From the NCBI RefSeq assembly GCF_016124105.1, contig NZ_JADGMQ010000004.1:124001-188000 (forward strand): a stretch of DNA of 64,000 bases, given 5' to 3'. Both the position numbers and the translations under genes were made by a program. Source of the DNA: Aquamicrobium zhengzhouense (lineage in GTDB: Bacteria > Pseudomonadota > Alphaproteobacteria > Rhizobiales > Rhizobiaceae). The notes beneath the pieces are model-generated. The model ran no database searches. It was given only the letters and a program-made list of their open reading frames with translations, and had not been told where the DNA came from. Of this stretch, positions 1 to 7,666 are shown in pieces; position 1 is the first letter of the stretch, and each line of letters starts with the position of its first letter.

Positions 1-861
1 GAAGCGGATTTCTACTGTCCGATCCCCTACCAGCCGTTGCAGGTGTGTACCGGCGACGCGCTGAAACGCGAAGTCAGTACAGGGGAAGAAGGGCTTCTCG
101 ACAGAGCTTTCGAGCTCTTTGTAACGGAACTGAAGCTGAGTGACCCTGCCTGGGTGCGCAAGATGAAGCTAAGCGAGCTGGATGCGGACGGCTTTTGCGA
201 TGCGTACTTTGCAGCGCGCCTTGCCAGCGATCCGTTCAAATGGGCCAGCCAAAATCTTCTTGAGGTTGAGCGGAACCGAGAAGCGAAAGTCACGGTTGCC
301 TGGCGCTACGCTATCCTTCGCATGCACGAAGAGTTCGAGGAACTTTATCCAGAGCTTGATGAAGGGGACCGGGAACGTTTCGACCGGGGCCTGAAGAAGG
401 TCTTCGTGGATAATTACGCCGCTGTGCCACCCGAATCCATCCGTCGTCTTCTGGCACTCCGGGACGCTGGCCTGTTGCAGGTCGCCGGGATCGGCTCTGA
501 TTATGAAATGGACGTGCTTGCGGATGAGACCGTGATCTGTGCAGGTGATGAAACCTACCGCTTCCACGTCTTCATCGATGCGCGTGGGCAACAATCGCTG
601 GGCTCAAAAGACATCCCCTTCCCTACCTTGCGAAACATGCTGGTTAGAACGGGCAGCGAGATACCGGAGGTAGGCGACGACTACAGCCTAGTCGATCCAC
701 CGGAGTTAGAGGGGTTGATCAGTCTCGGCGCGCTGCCTTTCCTGATGCATGATCGTCCGTTTGTGCAGGGCATTACCGCGTGTGCAGAAATCGGCGCAGC
801 GATGGGGCACGCGGTTCGCCAGCAGTCGCGTCGCAAACGTCGCCGTCTCGCGATGGCGTGA
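1..861 (+). CDS. FAD/NAD(P)-binding protein, C-terminal part (5' end outside window)
   Basis: The reading frame is open from the first base, so about 286 C-terminal residues are present and the start lies upstream. The text resembles the C-terminal half of the large FAD/NAD(P)-binding proteins of the COG4529 type, with the stretch FYCPIPYQP near the beginning and FHVFIDARGQ followed by PFPTL further on. The N-terminal Rossmann fold that would bind FAD is not in the window, so the flavoprotein assignment rests only on resemblance of this tail. The end is basic (RRKRRR). A stress-type promoter and a separate small gene follow after the stop. Confidence 0.45.
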   Translation, partial: EADFYCPIPYQPLQVCTGDALKREVSTGEEGLLDRAFELFVTELKLSDPAWVRKMKLSELDADGFCDAYFAARLASDPFKWASQNLLEVERNREAKVTVAWRYAILRMHEEFEELYPELDEGDRERFDRGLKKVFVDNYAAVPPESIRRLLALRDAGLLQVAGIGSDYEMDVLADETVICAGDETYRFHVFIDARGQQSLGSKDIPFPTLRNMLVRTGSEIPEVGDDYSLVDPPELEGLISLGALPFLMHDRPFVQGITACAEIGAAMGHAVRQQSRRKRRRLAMA

Positions 862-865
862 TTCG

Positions 866-891
866 GGAACAATTGGGCCGCCGACATTGTT
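866..891 (+). promoter_or_regulatory. Candidate EcfG/RpoE2-type stress promoter (GGAAC-N17-TGTT)
   Basis: GGAAC at 866-870 is followed after 17 bases by TGTT at 888-891. This fits the alphaproteobacterial general stress sigma consensus (GGAAC, 16-17 bases, cGTT) with one mismatch at the weakest position. It sits 28 bases before the start of the disordered protein gene, leaving room for a transcript start and the AGGAGG ribosome site. No experimental support is visible. Confidence 0.5.
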
Positions 892-919
892 GACGAAAAA
901 CAGAAACAGGAGGCTTACC

Positions 920-1339
920 ATGTCCCCCAATTCTCCCCGAGACGGTCAGCCCGGCACAACAGATCAATCCCCTCGCTGGGAGGGCCCGGAAGAAACCCGG
1001 CCCGCTGGATATCTGCCGGCAATTGATGCCCCTGAAACGCAGCCTGATGCAGCTGGCGAGACACTGAGCAGCGCTGAGGCGGATAACGCTGCAGACGCAT
1101 TGGCCGCTCGAAATCGGGCGCAGGCCGAAAAAGCTCCGAAAGACACGCAATATGCCGGTCACGAGGAGTTTTCCCAGGACGCGGCGGGCAACAAACCGCC
1201 TGAAGGCATCGGCAACAGTGAGACGCCTGAGGAAGTCGAATCCAAGACGCGACAGTCGGAAGGTGTAAATCCGCCGGCCTCGCAGCAACCTCCAGGTGGC
1301 GGAGGCCGGGAAACAGGGCGCCATGACCACGATGCGTAA
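920..1339 (+). CDS. Small disordered hypothetical protein
   Basis: I do not recognise this 139-residue protein. The ATG at 920 is chosen because a perfect AGGAGG lies at 908-913, six bases upstream; longer in-frame starts lie inside the preceding gene. The sequence is almost entirely low-complexity and hydrophilic, rich in Ala, Glu, Gln, Pro, Gly and Asn, with no membrane segment, signal peptide or Cys. It should be intrinsically disordered and heat-soluble. With the GGAAC-type promoter just upstream it looks like one of the small hydrophilic proteins made in the general stress response. That role is inferred from composition and promoter only. Confidence 0.65.
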   Translation: MSPNSPRDGQPGTTDQSPRWEGPEETRPAGYLPAIDAPETQPDAAGETLSSAEADNAADALAARNRAQAEKAPKDTQYAGHEEFSQDAAGNKPPEGIGNSETPEEVESKTRQSEGVNPPASQQPPGGGGRETGRHDHDA

Positions 1340-1480
1340 GGCCTGATCTGTTGGATGATCTCCTGTGGCAACGGTGCCGCAGCGCCGCAAAAGTCATAAA
1401 CGACGGGTGGAATGCGGGACCGATGCCCGGTATTGTGCCGGCGTTTGGCGTCTACGGCGCGAACTTTTCAGGAGACCCAT

Positions 1481-1729
1481 ATGACAGACGATTTCGAGAA
1501 ATCCGCGATTTTCATCATCGTCGTTTTCGGTGCGCTCACCATCGGCGGTTTGATGGCGGCTAATCTCGTTTATGGGCAACGGACCGGAGTTCTGTTTGCG
1601 CTGGGCAGCTCGACTTGCGCATGGGTTGCGGGCTACGCAATGATCTACAACAAGCCCAGCGCGTTCAGGTGGTTGCTGGCTGGAGCCTGCCTCTTCGGCG
1701 TGGCTTCCGTCCTCTATCTCATTCGCTGA
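1481..1729 (+). CDS. Small inner-membrane protein
   Basis: An 82-residue protein with ATG at 1481 preceded by AGGAG at 1470-1474. Three hydrophobic segments are visible: residues 8-28 (SAIFIIVVFGALTIGG region), about 37-54, and 62-81. It should be a three-helix inner-membrane protein with no soluble domain. I cannot assign a family or function. It stands alone between two other small genes on the same strand. Confidence 0.6.
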   Translation: MTDDFEKSAIFIIVVFGALTIGGLMAANLVYGQRTGVLFALGSSTCAWVAGYAMIYNKPSAFRWLLAGACLFGVASVLYLIR

Positions 1730-1819
1730 ACTCCTGCGCTCTGAGCTCCCAGTTCAGAATATTTAAGCATCAGGGTTGTCTTATGCGCGGGTAAACCGAT
1801 TCGTTCCGGGAACCTGCGC

Positions 1820-2305
1820 ATGAACCGTACTTTGGCCGCTTTCGCCCTGATATTCGTGCTGACCACCATATTGGCGGCGTTCAGCATTGCGGTGGAAATC
1901 AAGGGCTATCCATTCGGTGCGCTGGGGGTGGCGCGGTTGGATATTCTCGCCAGCGCAGCGACCTTCATACCCCTCGCCGCGCTCTACGCTTTCTGCGCGG
2001 CGCTCATGATGCTCCTCCCGCTGCGTGCCGCAGGCTTCATCATGGCCAACGGCGCGGTACCGGTGTTTTCGACAACACTGGTCCTCTTTGCCACCATCGT
2101 GGGCGTCCAGCTTGCCCGCTTTGCCTTCGGCAAAAATGGTGCCCTGTGGGTCCTCGTTGACTGGCAGTTTATTTTTGCGGCAGGCGTCGTGGCGTCGCAT
2201 CTGTTCATGAACGAACTCCGCAGGAACATCCTGCTGCGAACCCTGTTCTTCGTCGCCTTTCTTGCCGCGTGTCTTGCCTGCCTGTTCTGGACATTCAGAT
2301 TGTAG
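1820..2305 (+). CDS. Integral membrane protein of unknown function
   Basis: 161 residues, mostly hydrophobic, with about five membrane helices (roughly 5-25, 45-68, 75-100, 110-130, 138-158) and very short loops. No catalytic motif or recognised domain is visible. The ATG at 1820 is the first in frame; the sequence before it has no strong ribosome site. It lies 64 bases before the CinA-like gene and could be cotranscribed with it. Confidence 0.55.
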   Translation: MNRTLAAFALIFVLTTILAAFSIAVEIKGYPFGALGVARLDILASAATFIPLAALYAFCAALMMLLPLRAAGFIMANGAVPVFSTTLVLFATIVGVQLARFAFGKNGALWVLVDWQFIFAAGVVASHLFMNELRRNILLRTLFFVAFLAACLACLFWTFRL

Positions 2306-2369
2306 GCGATGAACCATTGCTGCTCTGTGCCGGGGCGGATATTGCTCAGCTATCTCTGCGAGGCATGCC

Positions 2370-3113
2370 ATGACTGAAATCATCACCGCCGCCATGATCG
2401 TAATAGGTGACGAGATCCTTTCCGGCCGGACCAAGGACCGGAACATCGGTCATCTGGCAGATGTGATGACGGCGATCGGCATCGACCTCAAGGAAGTGCG
2501 TATTGTCTCGGACGATGAGGCTGACATAGTTGAAGCAGTCAACGCTCTTCGCCAGCGCTACACTTACGTCTTCACGACAGGCGGCATCGGCCCCACCCAT
2601 GATGACATAACAGCCGATTCCATAGCCAAAGCTTTCGGCGTGCCTTGCGAATACGATGAGAAGGCATTCGCACTGCTTGGTGCGCATTATGCCCAGCGCG
2701 GGGTCGAATTCACGGAATCGCGCAAGCGGATGGCGCGAATGCCGAGAGGCGCCGAGCACATCGACAACCCTGTATCCGTCGCTCCTGGCTTCAGGATCGA
2801 CAACGTTCACGTCATGGCCGGGGTGCCTTCGATATTCCAGACCATGCTGGACAATGTCGTGCCCACGCTACGAACCGGCCAAAAGCTTCTGTCAGAGACA
2901 GTCCACTGCCCCTTTGGAGAAGGCCTCATCGGCGGTCCACTTACCGAGATCCAGAAAGCGCACCCGGACACAATCATCGGCTCCTACCCAAAGTACCTTG
3001 ACGGCAGCTTCTGGACCGAACTGGTTATCAGGGCGCGTTCCCCAGAAGTGCTGGATGCAGCGACGCGAGAAGTGCAGAGCATGGTGGACGGCCTGGCCGC
3101 CGCAACCGCGTGA
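2370..3113 (+). CDS. Molybdopterin-binding (CinA N-terminal / MoaB-like) domain protein
   Basis: 247 residues consisting of a single MoCF/CinA N-terminal domain. The family motif TTGGIGPTHDD is at residues 69-79 and the entry motif VIGDEILSGRT at 11-21. It lacks the C-terminal deamidase domain of full CinA (about 410 residues in longer homologues), so it is the short form common in alphaproteobacteria. MoaB/MogA relatives adenylylate molybdopterin, whereas CinA-type proteins have been linked to pyridine nucleotide recycling; the sequence alone does not decide. The xanthine phosphoribosyltransferase gene lies close downstream. A GCGAGG ribosome site precedes the ATG. Confidence 0.88.
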   Translation: MTEIITAAMIVIGDEILSGRTKDRNIGHLADVMTAIGIDLKEVRIVSDDEADIVEAVNALRQRYTYVFTTGGIGPTHDDITADSIAKAFGVPCEYDEKAFALLGAHYAQRGVEFTESRKRMARMPRGAEHIDNPVSVAPGFRIDNVHVMAGVPSIFQTMLDNVVPTLRTGQKLLSETVHCPFGEGLIGGPLTEIQKAHPDTIIGSYPKYLDGSFWTELVIRARSPEVLDAATREVQSMVDGLAAATA

Positions 3114-3242
3114 CAAGCTGCGCTTGAATGACCTTGGGTCAGGTTTATGATGCTCAGTTGACTTCGGTCAAAGCGTAGCCGCGAGGCGGCGCTGACTGTT
3201 GCCTTGGAATGCCCGAAAACCGTGCCGGATCCGGAGGCTGAC

Positions 3243-4082
3243 ATGAGCTACAAGACCATACTTGCTGTATTGCAGGACAAGACGGACGCAGAACGCGTCC
3301 TCGACTGCGCCTTGCCGCTGGGATCACGTTTCTCGTCACATGTGATTGCGGTGCACTCCGAGGCTATCCCGATACCTTACGTCTCACCAATGGGGTTCCC
3401 AGACACGAACTTCATGGCCATCAGCTCGAAGACCAACCAGCAGCACAGTGAGGAACTCAAGACGATATTTGAGACGCGCGCGCAGCGAGAAGGTCTCTCC
3501 TTTGAGTGGCATGCCCTCGAAAGCGTTTCCGGCGACAGTGCCGTTGGCGCGCTCATCGTCGCTCGTGCCTGCGACCTGGTCATCGTCCAACAAGTAAACC
3601 CCGACGCGAGCGGCGGGAGCCGTGCGAATGTTGAAGCGCTTCTGTTCGACAGCGGCCGTCCGGTCCTGATCGTGCCGTTTGCTACGCCGGTGGACACCCG
3701 CTTCCGTAAGGTGCTGATCGCCTGGAACGGCACGCAACAAGCGGCCCGGGCAGTCTTTGATGCCCTCCCCTTCATCCGCGAAGCTGACGAGACGGAAATC
3801 CTGACGCTTGATGCGGTTGATACAGGCCAGGAAGACGGTGCATTGGCGGGTGTCGACATTGCCGCCGCACTGGCGCGCCACGGAGCCAAAGTCACTTTCT
3901 CGCCTGCAAGCTCGGGAGAACTCGGCGTTGGTGCCGCGATTGAACGCCAGATCGCGTCAAGCAAAGCTGAGCTCCTTGTCATGGGCGCATACAGTCAGTC
4001 CTGGTTGAAGGAAATTTTCTTCGGCGGCACCACTCGCACTGTGATGCGTTCGATGCCGGTGGCGACGTTAATGGCGCGGTAG
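3243..4082 (+). CDS. Tandem universal stress protein (UspA family)
   Basis: 279 residues built of two Usp folds, about 1-140 and 155-279. The second has the nucleotide-binding signature G-x2-x-x9-GG(T/S) near the C-terminus (MGAYSQSW then FFGGTTRTVM), while the first repeat lacks a clear glycine pattern, so probably only one ATP site is retained. The ATG at 3243 is chosen over an earlier in-frame ATG at 3204 because GGAGG at 3233-3237 is correctly spaced. It is a cytoplasmic stress protein of unknown partner. Confidence 0.88.
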   Translation: MSYKTILAVLQDKTDAERVLDCALPLGSRFSSHVIAVHSEAIPIPYVSPMGFPDTNFMAISSKTNQQHSEELKTIFETRAQREGLSFEWHALESVSGDSAVGALIVARACDLVIVQQVNPDASGGSRANVEALLFDSGRPVLIVPFATPVDTRFRKVLIAWNGTQQAARAVFDALPFIREADETEILTLDAVDTGQEDGALAGVDIAAALARHGAKVTFSPASSGELGVGAAIERQIASSKAELLVMGAYSQSWLKEIFFGGTTRTVMRSMPVATLMAR

Positions 4083-4215
4083 AAGATATACACAGCTCTA
4101 AAGACGGTTCTGGACCGTTGCGATGACGCAGGGGGGCCTTGCACCTTGCCAAGATGCATGTGTTCCGGCTAATTCCGGCTGCATTCCTGAATATGCGCCA
4201 ACCGGAGTGCAGTTA

Positions 4216-4713
4216 ATGTCCCTTCCTGAAAAGGCTTTCCCGGTCTCTTGGGACCAATTCCATCGTGATGCACGCGCGCTTGCCTGGCGCCTGGCCGGTG
4301 TCAACGTCAAATGGCGTGCGATCGTCTGCATCACGCGCGGCGGATTGGTACCAGCAGCGGTCATCTCCCGCGAGCTTGGTATACGGCTGATCGAAACAGT
4401 CTGCGTAGCTTCCTATCACGACTACACAGACCAGGGTGAACTGCGCATCCTCAAGGAAATCAGTCCAGAGCTACTCACCAATGACGGTGAAGGCGTCTTG
4501 ATCGTCGACGATCTGACCGACACGGGCAAGACGGCGGCGATTGTACGGGCCATGATGCCCAAGGCGCATTTCGCGGCGATTTACGCCAAGCCGAAGGGCC
4601 GTCCGATGATCGACACCTTCGTCACCGAGGTTTCGCAGGACACCTGGATCTACTTCCCGTGGGATATGGGATTTACATACCAGAAGCCGATCGCGGACAG
4701 CACAGCAGGCTAA
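4216..4713 (+). CDS. gpt: Xanthine phosphoribosyltransferase
   Basis: 165 residues of the purine PRTase family. The PRPP-binding loop [14 protein letters not shown] lies at residues 94-107 and the ITRGGLVPA loop at about 39-47. The enzyme salvages xanthine and guanine to the nucleotide using PRPP. The length and the ending (WIYFPWDMG) match the alphaproteobacterial Gpt form. ATG 4216 has a weak CGGAG site at 4203-4207; an in-frame upstream ATG at 4123 would add 31 residues unlike the family. A strong terminator hairpin follows. Confidence 0.92.
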   Translation: MSLPEKAFPVSWDQFHRDARALAWRLAGVNVKWRAIVCITRGGLVPAAVISRELGIRLIETVCVASYHDYTDQGELRILKEISPELLTNDGEGVLIVDDLTDTGKTAAIVRAMMPKAHFAAIYAKPKGRPMIDTFVTEVSQDTWIYFPWDMGFTYQKPIADSTAG

Positions 4714-4732
4714 GCTGCCGCCCAAACTTGCG

Positions 4733-4762
4733 CGAGGCTTGCACCAACCGCAGCAAGCCTCG
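4733..4762 (+). terminator. Terminator-like hairpin after gpt
   Basis: CGAGGCTTGC (4733-4742) pairs perfectly with GCAAGCCTCG (4753-4762) across a 10-base loop, a 10-bp stem 20 bases after the gpt stop. No long T-run follows, so it may act as a Rho-assisted terminator or as an RNA-end stabiliser. Confidence 0.6.
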
Positions 4763-4863
4763 GCGCGCACGCAGAAAATGACATTTTGACGCATTTTCCC
4801 CTTTAATTACAGATACGGATTGCCAATATTGTAAGTCGGCAAACTTATTCGGTTGAGGAGATC

Positions 4864-5358
4864 ATGGTTTTCACCCATTGCGGACGCATGCAGTTGAAGG
4901 AGCGTGTTCGGCTTCTTTTCGGCGGGATGCCGCGACGTGTGCAGGTCGCCGCGCTGCCATGGCGGCGTAACAACAAGGGTGAGATCGAAGTCCTTCTCGT
5001 CACAAGCCGAGGCACCGGACGCTGGGTGCTGCCGAAAGGCTGGCCCGAAGACGACGAACAGCCATTCGAGGCTGCCACGCGCGAAGCGATGGAGGAAGCC
5101 GGCATTCGCGGTGACATTTCTTCCGCCCCTCTTGGAAAATACTACTACCAAAAGAAGCTACCCACTGGAATGGAGTGGCGCTGCGAGGTCGCGGTTTACC
5201 CCCTCGAGGTAGACGACATCGCAGACAAGTGGCCTGAGAGGAAGAAGCGGCAACGGCGTTGGTTTGCTCCCAAGGATGCTGCACGGCTTGTTGATGAGCC
5301 GGACCTTGGCGAACTCATCAGTTCATTCTCGGGCAATCCACGACAAACTGCCGCGTAA
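4864..5358 (+). CDS. NUDIX hydrolase
   Basis: 164 residues with a complete Nudix box G-x5-E-x7-RE-x2-EE-x-G at residues 59-80 (G59, E65, R73, E74, E77, E78, G80). The family hydrolyses nucleoside diphosphates linked to another group and needs Mg2+. The short basic N-terminus and the block RKKRQRRWF at about 122-130 resemble diphosphoinositol-polyphosphate or diadenosine-polyphosphate hydrolases, so a polyphosphate-type substrate is plausible but not shown. GAGGAG lies just before ATG 4864. The PiT transporter gene follows on the same strand. Confidence 0.88.
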   Translation: MVFTHCGRMQLKERVRLLFGGMPRRVQVAALPWRRNNKGEIEVLLVTSRGTGRWVLPKGWPEDDEQPFEAATREAMEEAGIRGDISSAPLGKYYYQKKLPTGMEWRCEVAVYPLEVDDIADKWPERKKRQRRWFAPKDAARLVDEPDLGELISSFSGNPRQTAA

Positions 5359-5441
5359 GCACGCTGATTTGGAAAGTCGGCTTGCTATCAGGATGCTGCT
5401 TTTCTAAGCGGATGCCGCTGCCAACGAAAGCTGCAGCATAA

Positions 5442-7016
5442 ATGATGGGAAGCTCGATGACCTTGAACGCCGCAGAAGCGCGAAAAGAAACCCTCGACAA
5501 AGATCTCGACAAGTTCGTGCATGTGGGGGAAGCCACATCCTTTGTCTCAAGGGGATTGGTGGCACCTGGTCTCGGCCTCCTGTTCCTCGCCCTGTCAGCT
5601 ATCGTGGCATCGTTCTTCGTAATCGGAGAACCAAGGGCCATCATCGTCATCGTTGCAGCGGCTGTCGGCGGTTATATGGCGCTGAATATCGGCGCCAATG
5701 ACGTCGCGAACAACGTCGGTCCGGCGGTGGGCGCCAAGGCGTTGACCATGGGCGGCGCGCTGGCCATTGCCGCAACATTCGAGAGCGCGGGCGCGCTGAT
5801 TGCTGGCGGCGATGTGATCAGCACCATCTCGAGCGGTATTGTCGACCCTGCAGCACTTCCTACAGGCGACATATTCATTCGCCTGATGCTTGCCGCCTTG
5901 TTGTCCTCCGCTCTCTGGGTCAACCTGGCAACCTGGATCGGCGCGCCGGTTTCGACGAGCCACGCCGTCGTTGGTGGCGTGGTCGGCGCTGGCATCGTTG
6001 CCGCCGGCTTTTTCACCATCAACTGGCCAATGATCGGCAACATCGCCCTGAGCTGGGTGGTATCTCCGCTTCTGGGCGGCATGGTCGCTGCGCTGTTTCT
6101 CTTCTTCATCAAGACGACCATCATTTATCAGGACGAAAAGATCATTGCCGCTCGCCGTTGGGTGCCGGTTCTGATCGCCATCATGGCCGGCTCGTTTGCC
6201 GCTTATCTCGCAACGAAGGGCCTGAAGCGCGTCATCAATCTTACCGGCCTTCAGATCGCGTTGATCGGGGTCGGGACTTTCGCTGCCGCATGGTACTTCT
6301 CGCGCCTTTCCGTAATGCGTCAGTCGATCGGAATGGAGAACCGCAACCAGTCACTGCGCAAGCTGTTCAATATGCCGCTGATCATCTCAGCAGCGCTGCT
6401 TTCCTTTGCTCACGGAGCAAATGATGTCGCCAACGCAGTTGGCCCGCTCGCGGCAATCGTTCATGCCTCGCAGACGACATCAGTCGACAGCGTCGTCTCC
6501 ATTCCCCTCTGGGTCATGGTGATCGGCGCTTTCGGCATTTCGCTTGGTCTGGTGCTGTTCGGACCAAAGCTGATCCGCATGGTTGGCGAGCAGATTACAA
6601 AACTGAACCCGATCCGCGCATTTTGCGTTGCCTTGTCGGCTGCCATTACAGTCATCGTCGCTTCGTGGTTTGGCTTGCCGGTTAGTTCGACACACATTGC
6701 CGTAGGTGCCGTGTTCGGTGTCGGATTCTTCCGCGAATGGTACACCGCTAATTCGAGCCGCCGCCGCCGATATCTTGAGCGTAAGGTTGCAAGGGGCCGC
6801 GCAGCACGAGCGAACGGCAACGGTAATGATGCAGCCGCAGTTCATGCGGATGAAGTGGATGAGCCTGTTGTCCCGGTTTCCCGCGAAGAGATTGCCCGAC
6901 GCAAGCTCGTCCGCCGCGCTCATGTGACAACAATTGCAACTGCATGGGTGACAACTGTTCCGGCGTCCGCAGGTCTGGCGGCGCTGGTCTTCCTCGCCCT
7001 CAACACGCTGCCATAA
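5442..7016 (+). CDS. pit: PiT-family inorganic phosphate transporter
   Basis: 524 residues, about ten membrane helices in two inverted halves. Each half carries the PiT signature GANDVAN (residues 84-90 and 325-331) and a following P-x-S-(T/S)-(S/T)-H motif (APVSTSH and LPVSSTH). PiT carriers import phosphate, usually as a metal phosphate complex with H+ or Na+. A cytoplasmic loop of about 60 residues lies near 445-505 before the last helix. The start is uncertain: ATG 5442 is the longest, and ATG 5457 has the better site (GGGA six bases upstream). The DUF47/PhoU-like gene that often accompanies pit is not present. Confidence 0.92.
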   Translation: MMGSSMTLNAAEARKETLDKDLDKFVHVGEATSFVSRGLVAPGLGLLFLALSAIVASFFVIGEPRAIIVIVAAAVGGYMALNIGANDVANNVGPAVGAKALTMGGALAIAATFESAGALIAGGDVISTISSGIVDPAALPTGDIFIRLMLAALLSSALWVNLATWIGAPVSTSHAVVGGVVGAGIVAAGFFTINWPMIGNIALSWVVSPLLGGMVAALFLFFIKTTIIYQDEKIIAARRWVPVLIAIMAGSFAAYLATKGLKRVINLTGLQIALIGVGTFAAAWYFSRLSVMRQSIGMENRNQSLRKLFNMPLIISAALLSFAHGANDVANAVGPLAAIVHASQTTSVDSVVSIPLWVMVIGAFGISLGLVLFGPKLIRMVGEQITKLNPIRAFCVALSAAITVIVASWFGLPVSSTHIAVGAVFGVGFFREWYTANSSRRRRYLERKVARGRAARANGNGNDAAAVHADEVDEPVVPVSREEIARRKLVRRAHVTTIATAWVTTVPASAGLAALVFLALNTLP

Positions 7017-7027
7017 GAGTTTTCTGA

Positions 7028-7050
7028 GGGGGCGAAGAGCCCCCTTCTCT
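7028..7050 (+). terminator. Terminator after the phosphate transporter
   Basis: GGGGGC (7028-7033), loop GAAGA, GCCCCC (7039-7044), then TTCTCTCT. It starts 11 bases after the pit stop. A second small hairpin CCCGG-CTTT-CCGGG follows at 7071-7084. Confidence 0.75.
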
Positions 7051-7123
7051 CTGTGTGTTGCGGACAAAGCCCCGGCTTTCCGGGCGCTTTCTATTTGCAA
7101 CGCGTCTGCGTGCCTTCTCCCCG

Positions 7124-7132
7124 TTATCCACA
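7124..7132 (+). promoter_or_regulatory. DnaA box TTATCCACA
   Basis: A perfect match to the strict DnaA box, in the 650-base gap between pit and nrdJ and on the nrdJ strand. A second, relaxed box follows at 7262-7270. A single 9-mer can occur by chance, so the pair and its position before a ribonucleotide reductase gene are what make it notable. Confidence 0.4.
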
Positions 7133-7261
7133 CCGACGCACACAAGATGTTGGGTCCGGGCTTGAGGCTCAAACGACTGCTTGACGATGAGTATCGAGTC
7201 ACCTTTTATGGCTTCCGCGTCCCATTTGCGGACGTGGCCGGATCGTGACCGCTCTGTCCGT

Positions 7262-7270
7262 TTTTCCACA
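7262..7270 (+). promoter_or_regulatory. Relaxed DnaA box TTTTCCACA
   Basis: Fits the relaxed DnaA consensus TTWTNCACA, same orientation as the box at 7124 and 138 bases from it start to start. Confidence 0.3.
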
Positions 7271-7399
7271 TTTGAGTACGTACCTTCGAGTACCCGATGC
7301 CAGAAACTAGCGTTCTTGGCGCGGCCTTTTGCTGCGGAATGGTTGGCCGGAGAACGGAGTTAATTATTCGTCAACCACATAGATTTAGTGTTTGCGCTA

Positions 7400-7660
7400 C
7401 GCAGACTCACTAGATAGTGTGGTTACGAGGTAGTCGCCAAGGCGACACTGAGAACCCAGTAAGGCGTTTAAATTTTGGGCCCGCTTGGGACGAGACGCGC
7501 GAGAGGCTGATTGGAGCCGGACGCGACCAACCGGTTCTCGCGGGTAGGAATGAGTCGCCCTAACGAGGTGGCGGCGAAACGGCGAGCTGGTGTCAGGAGC
7601 GTCAGGCGAGGCTGATGCACATGACGCTACGGGACACTATATTTAGGGACCAAAGGGACT
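7400..7660 (+). promoter_or_regulatory. Structured RNA leader of nrdJ, candidate cis-regulatory RNA
   Basis: About 260 non-coding bases with many perfect complementary segments. CACTA-GA-TAGTG is at 7408-7419. GTCGCC (7433-7438) pairs with GGCGAC (7441-7446), which can instead pair with GTCGCC at 7554-7559. GAGAACC (7450-7456) pairs with GGTTCTC (7533-7539). Next to the gene, GTGTC (7590-7594) and AGCGTCA (7598-7604) pair with TGACGCT (7622-7628) and GACAC (7633-7637). The competing helices look like a riboswitch or attenuator. A motif upstream of nrdJ genes has been described as a candidate structured RNA; whether this leader belongs to it cannot be decided here. ACACTATAT at 7634-7642 also matches half of an NrdR box. 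Confidence 0.55.
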
Positions 7661-7666
7661 AAGAAG

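Noticed and set aside
7400-7660. Cobalamin riboswitch before nrdJ
   Set aside because: No B12 box (GCCACTG type) or AGCCAGGAGACC-like core is present on either strand, although the leader is clearly structured.
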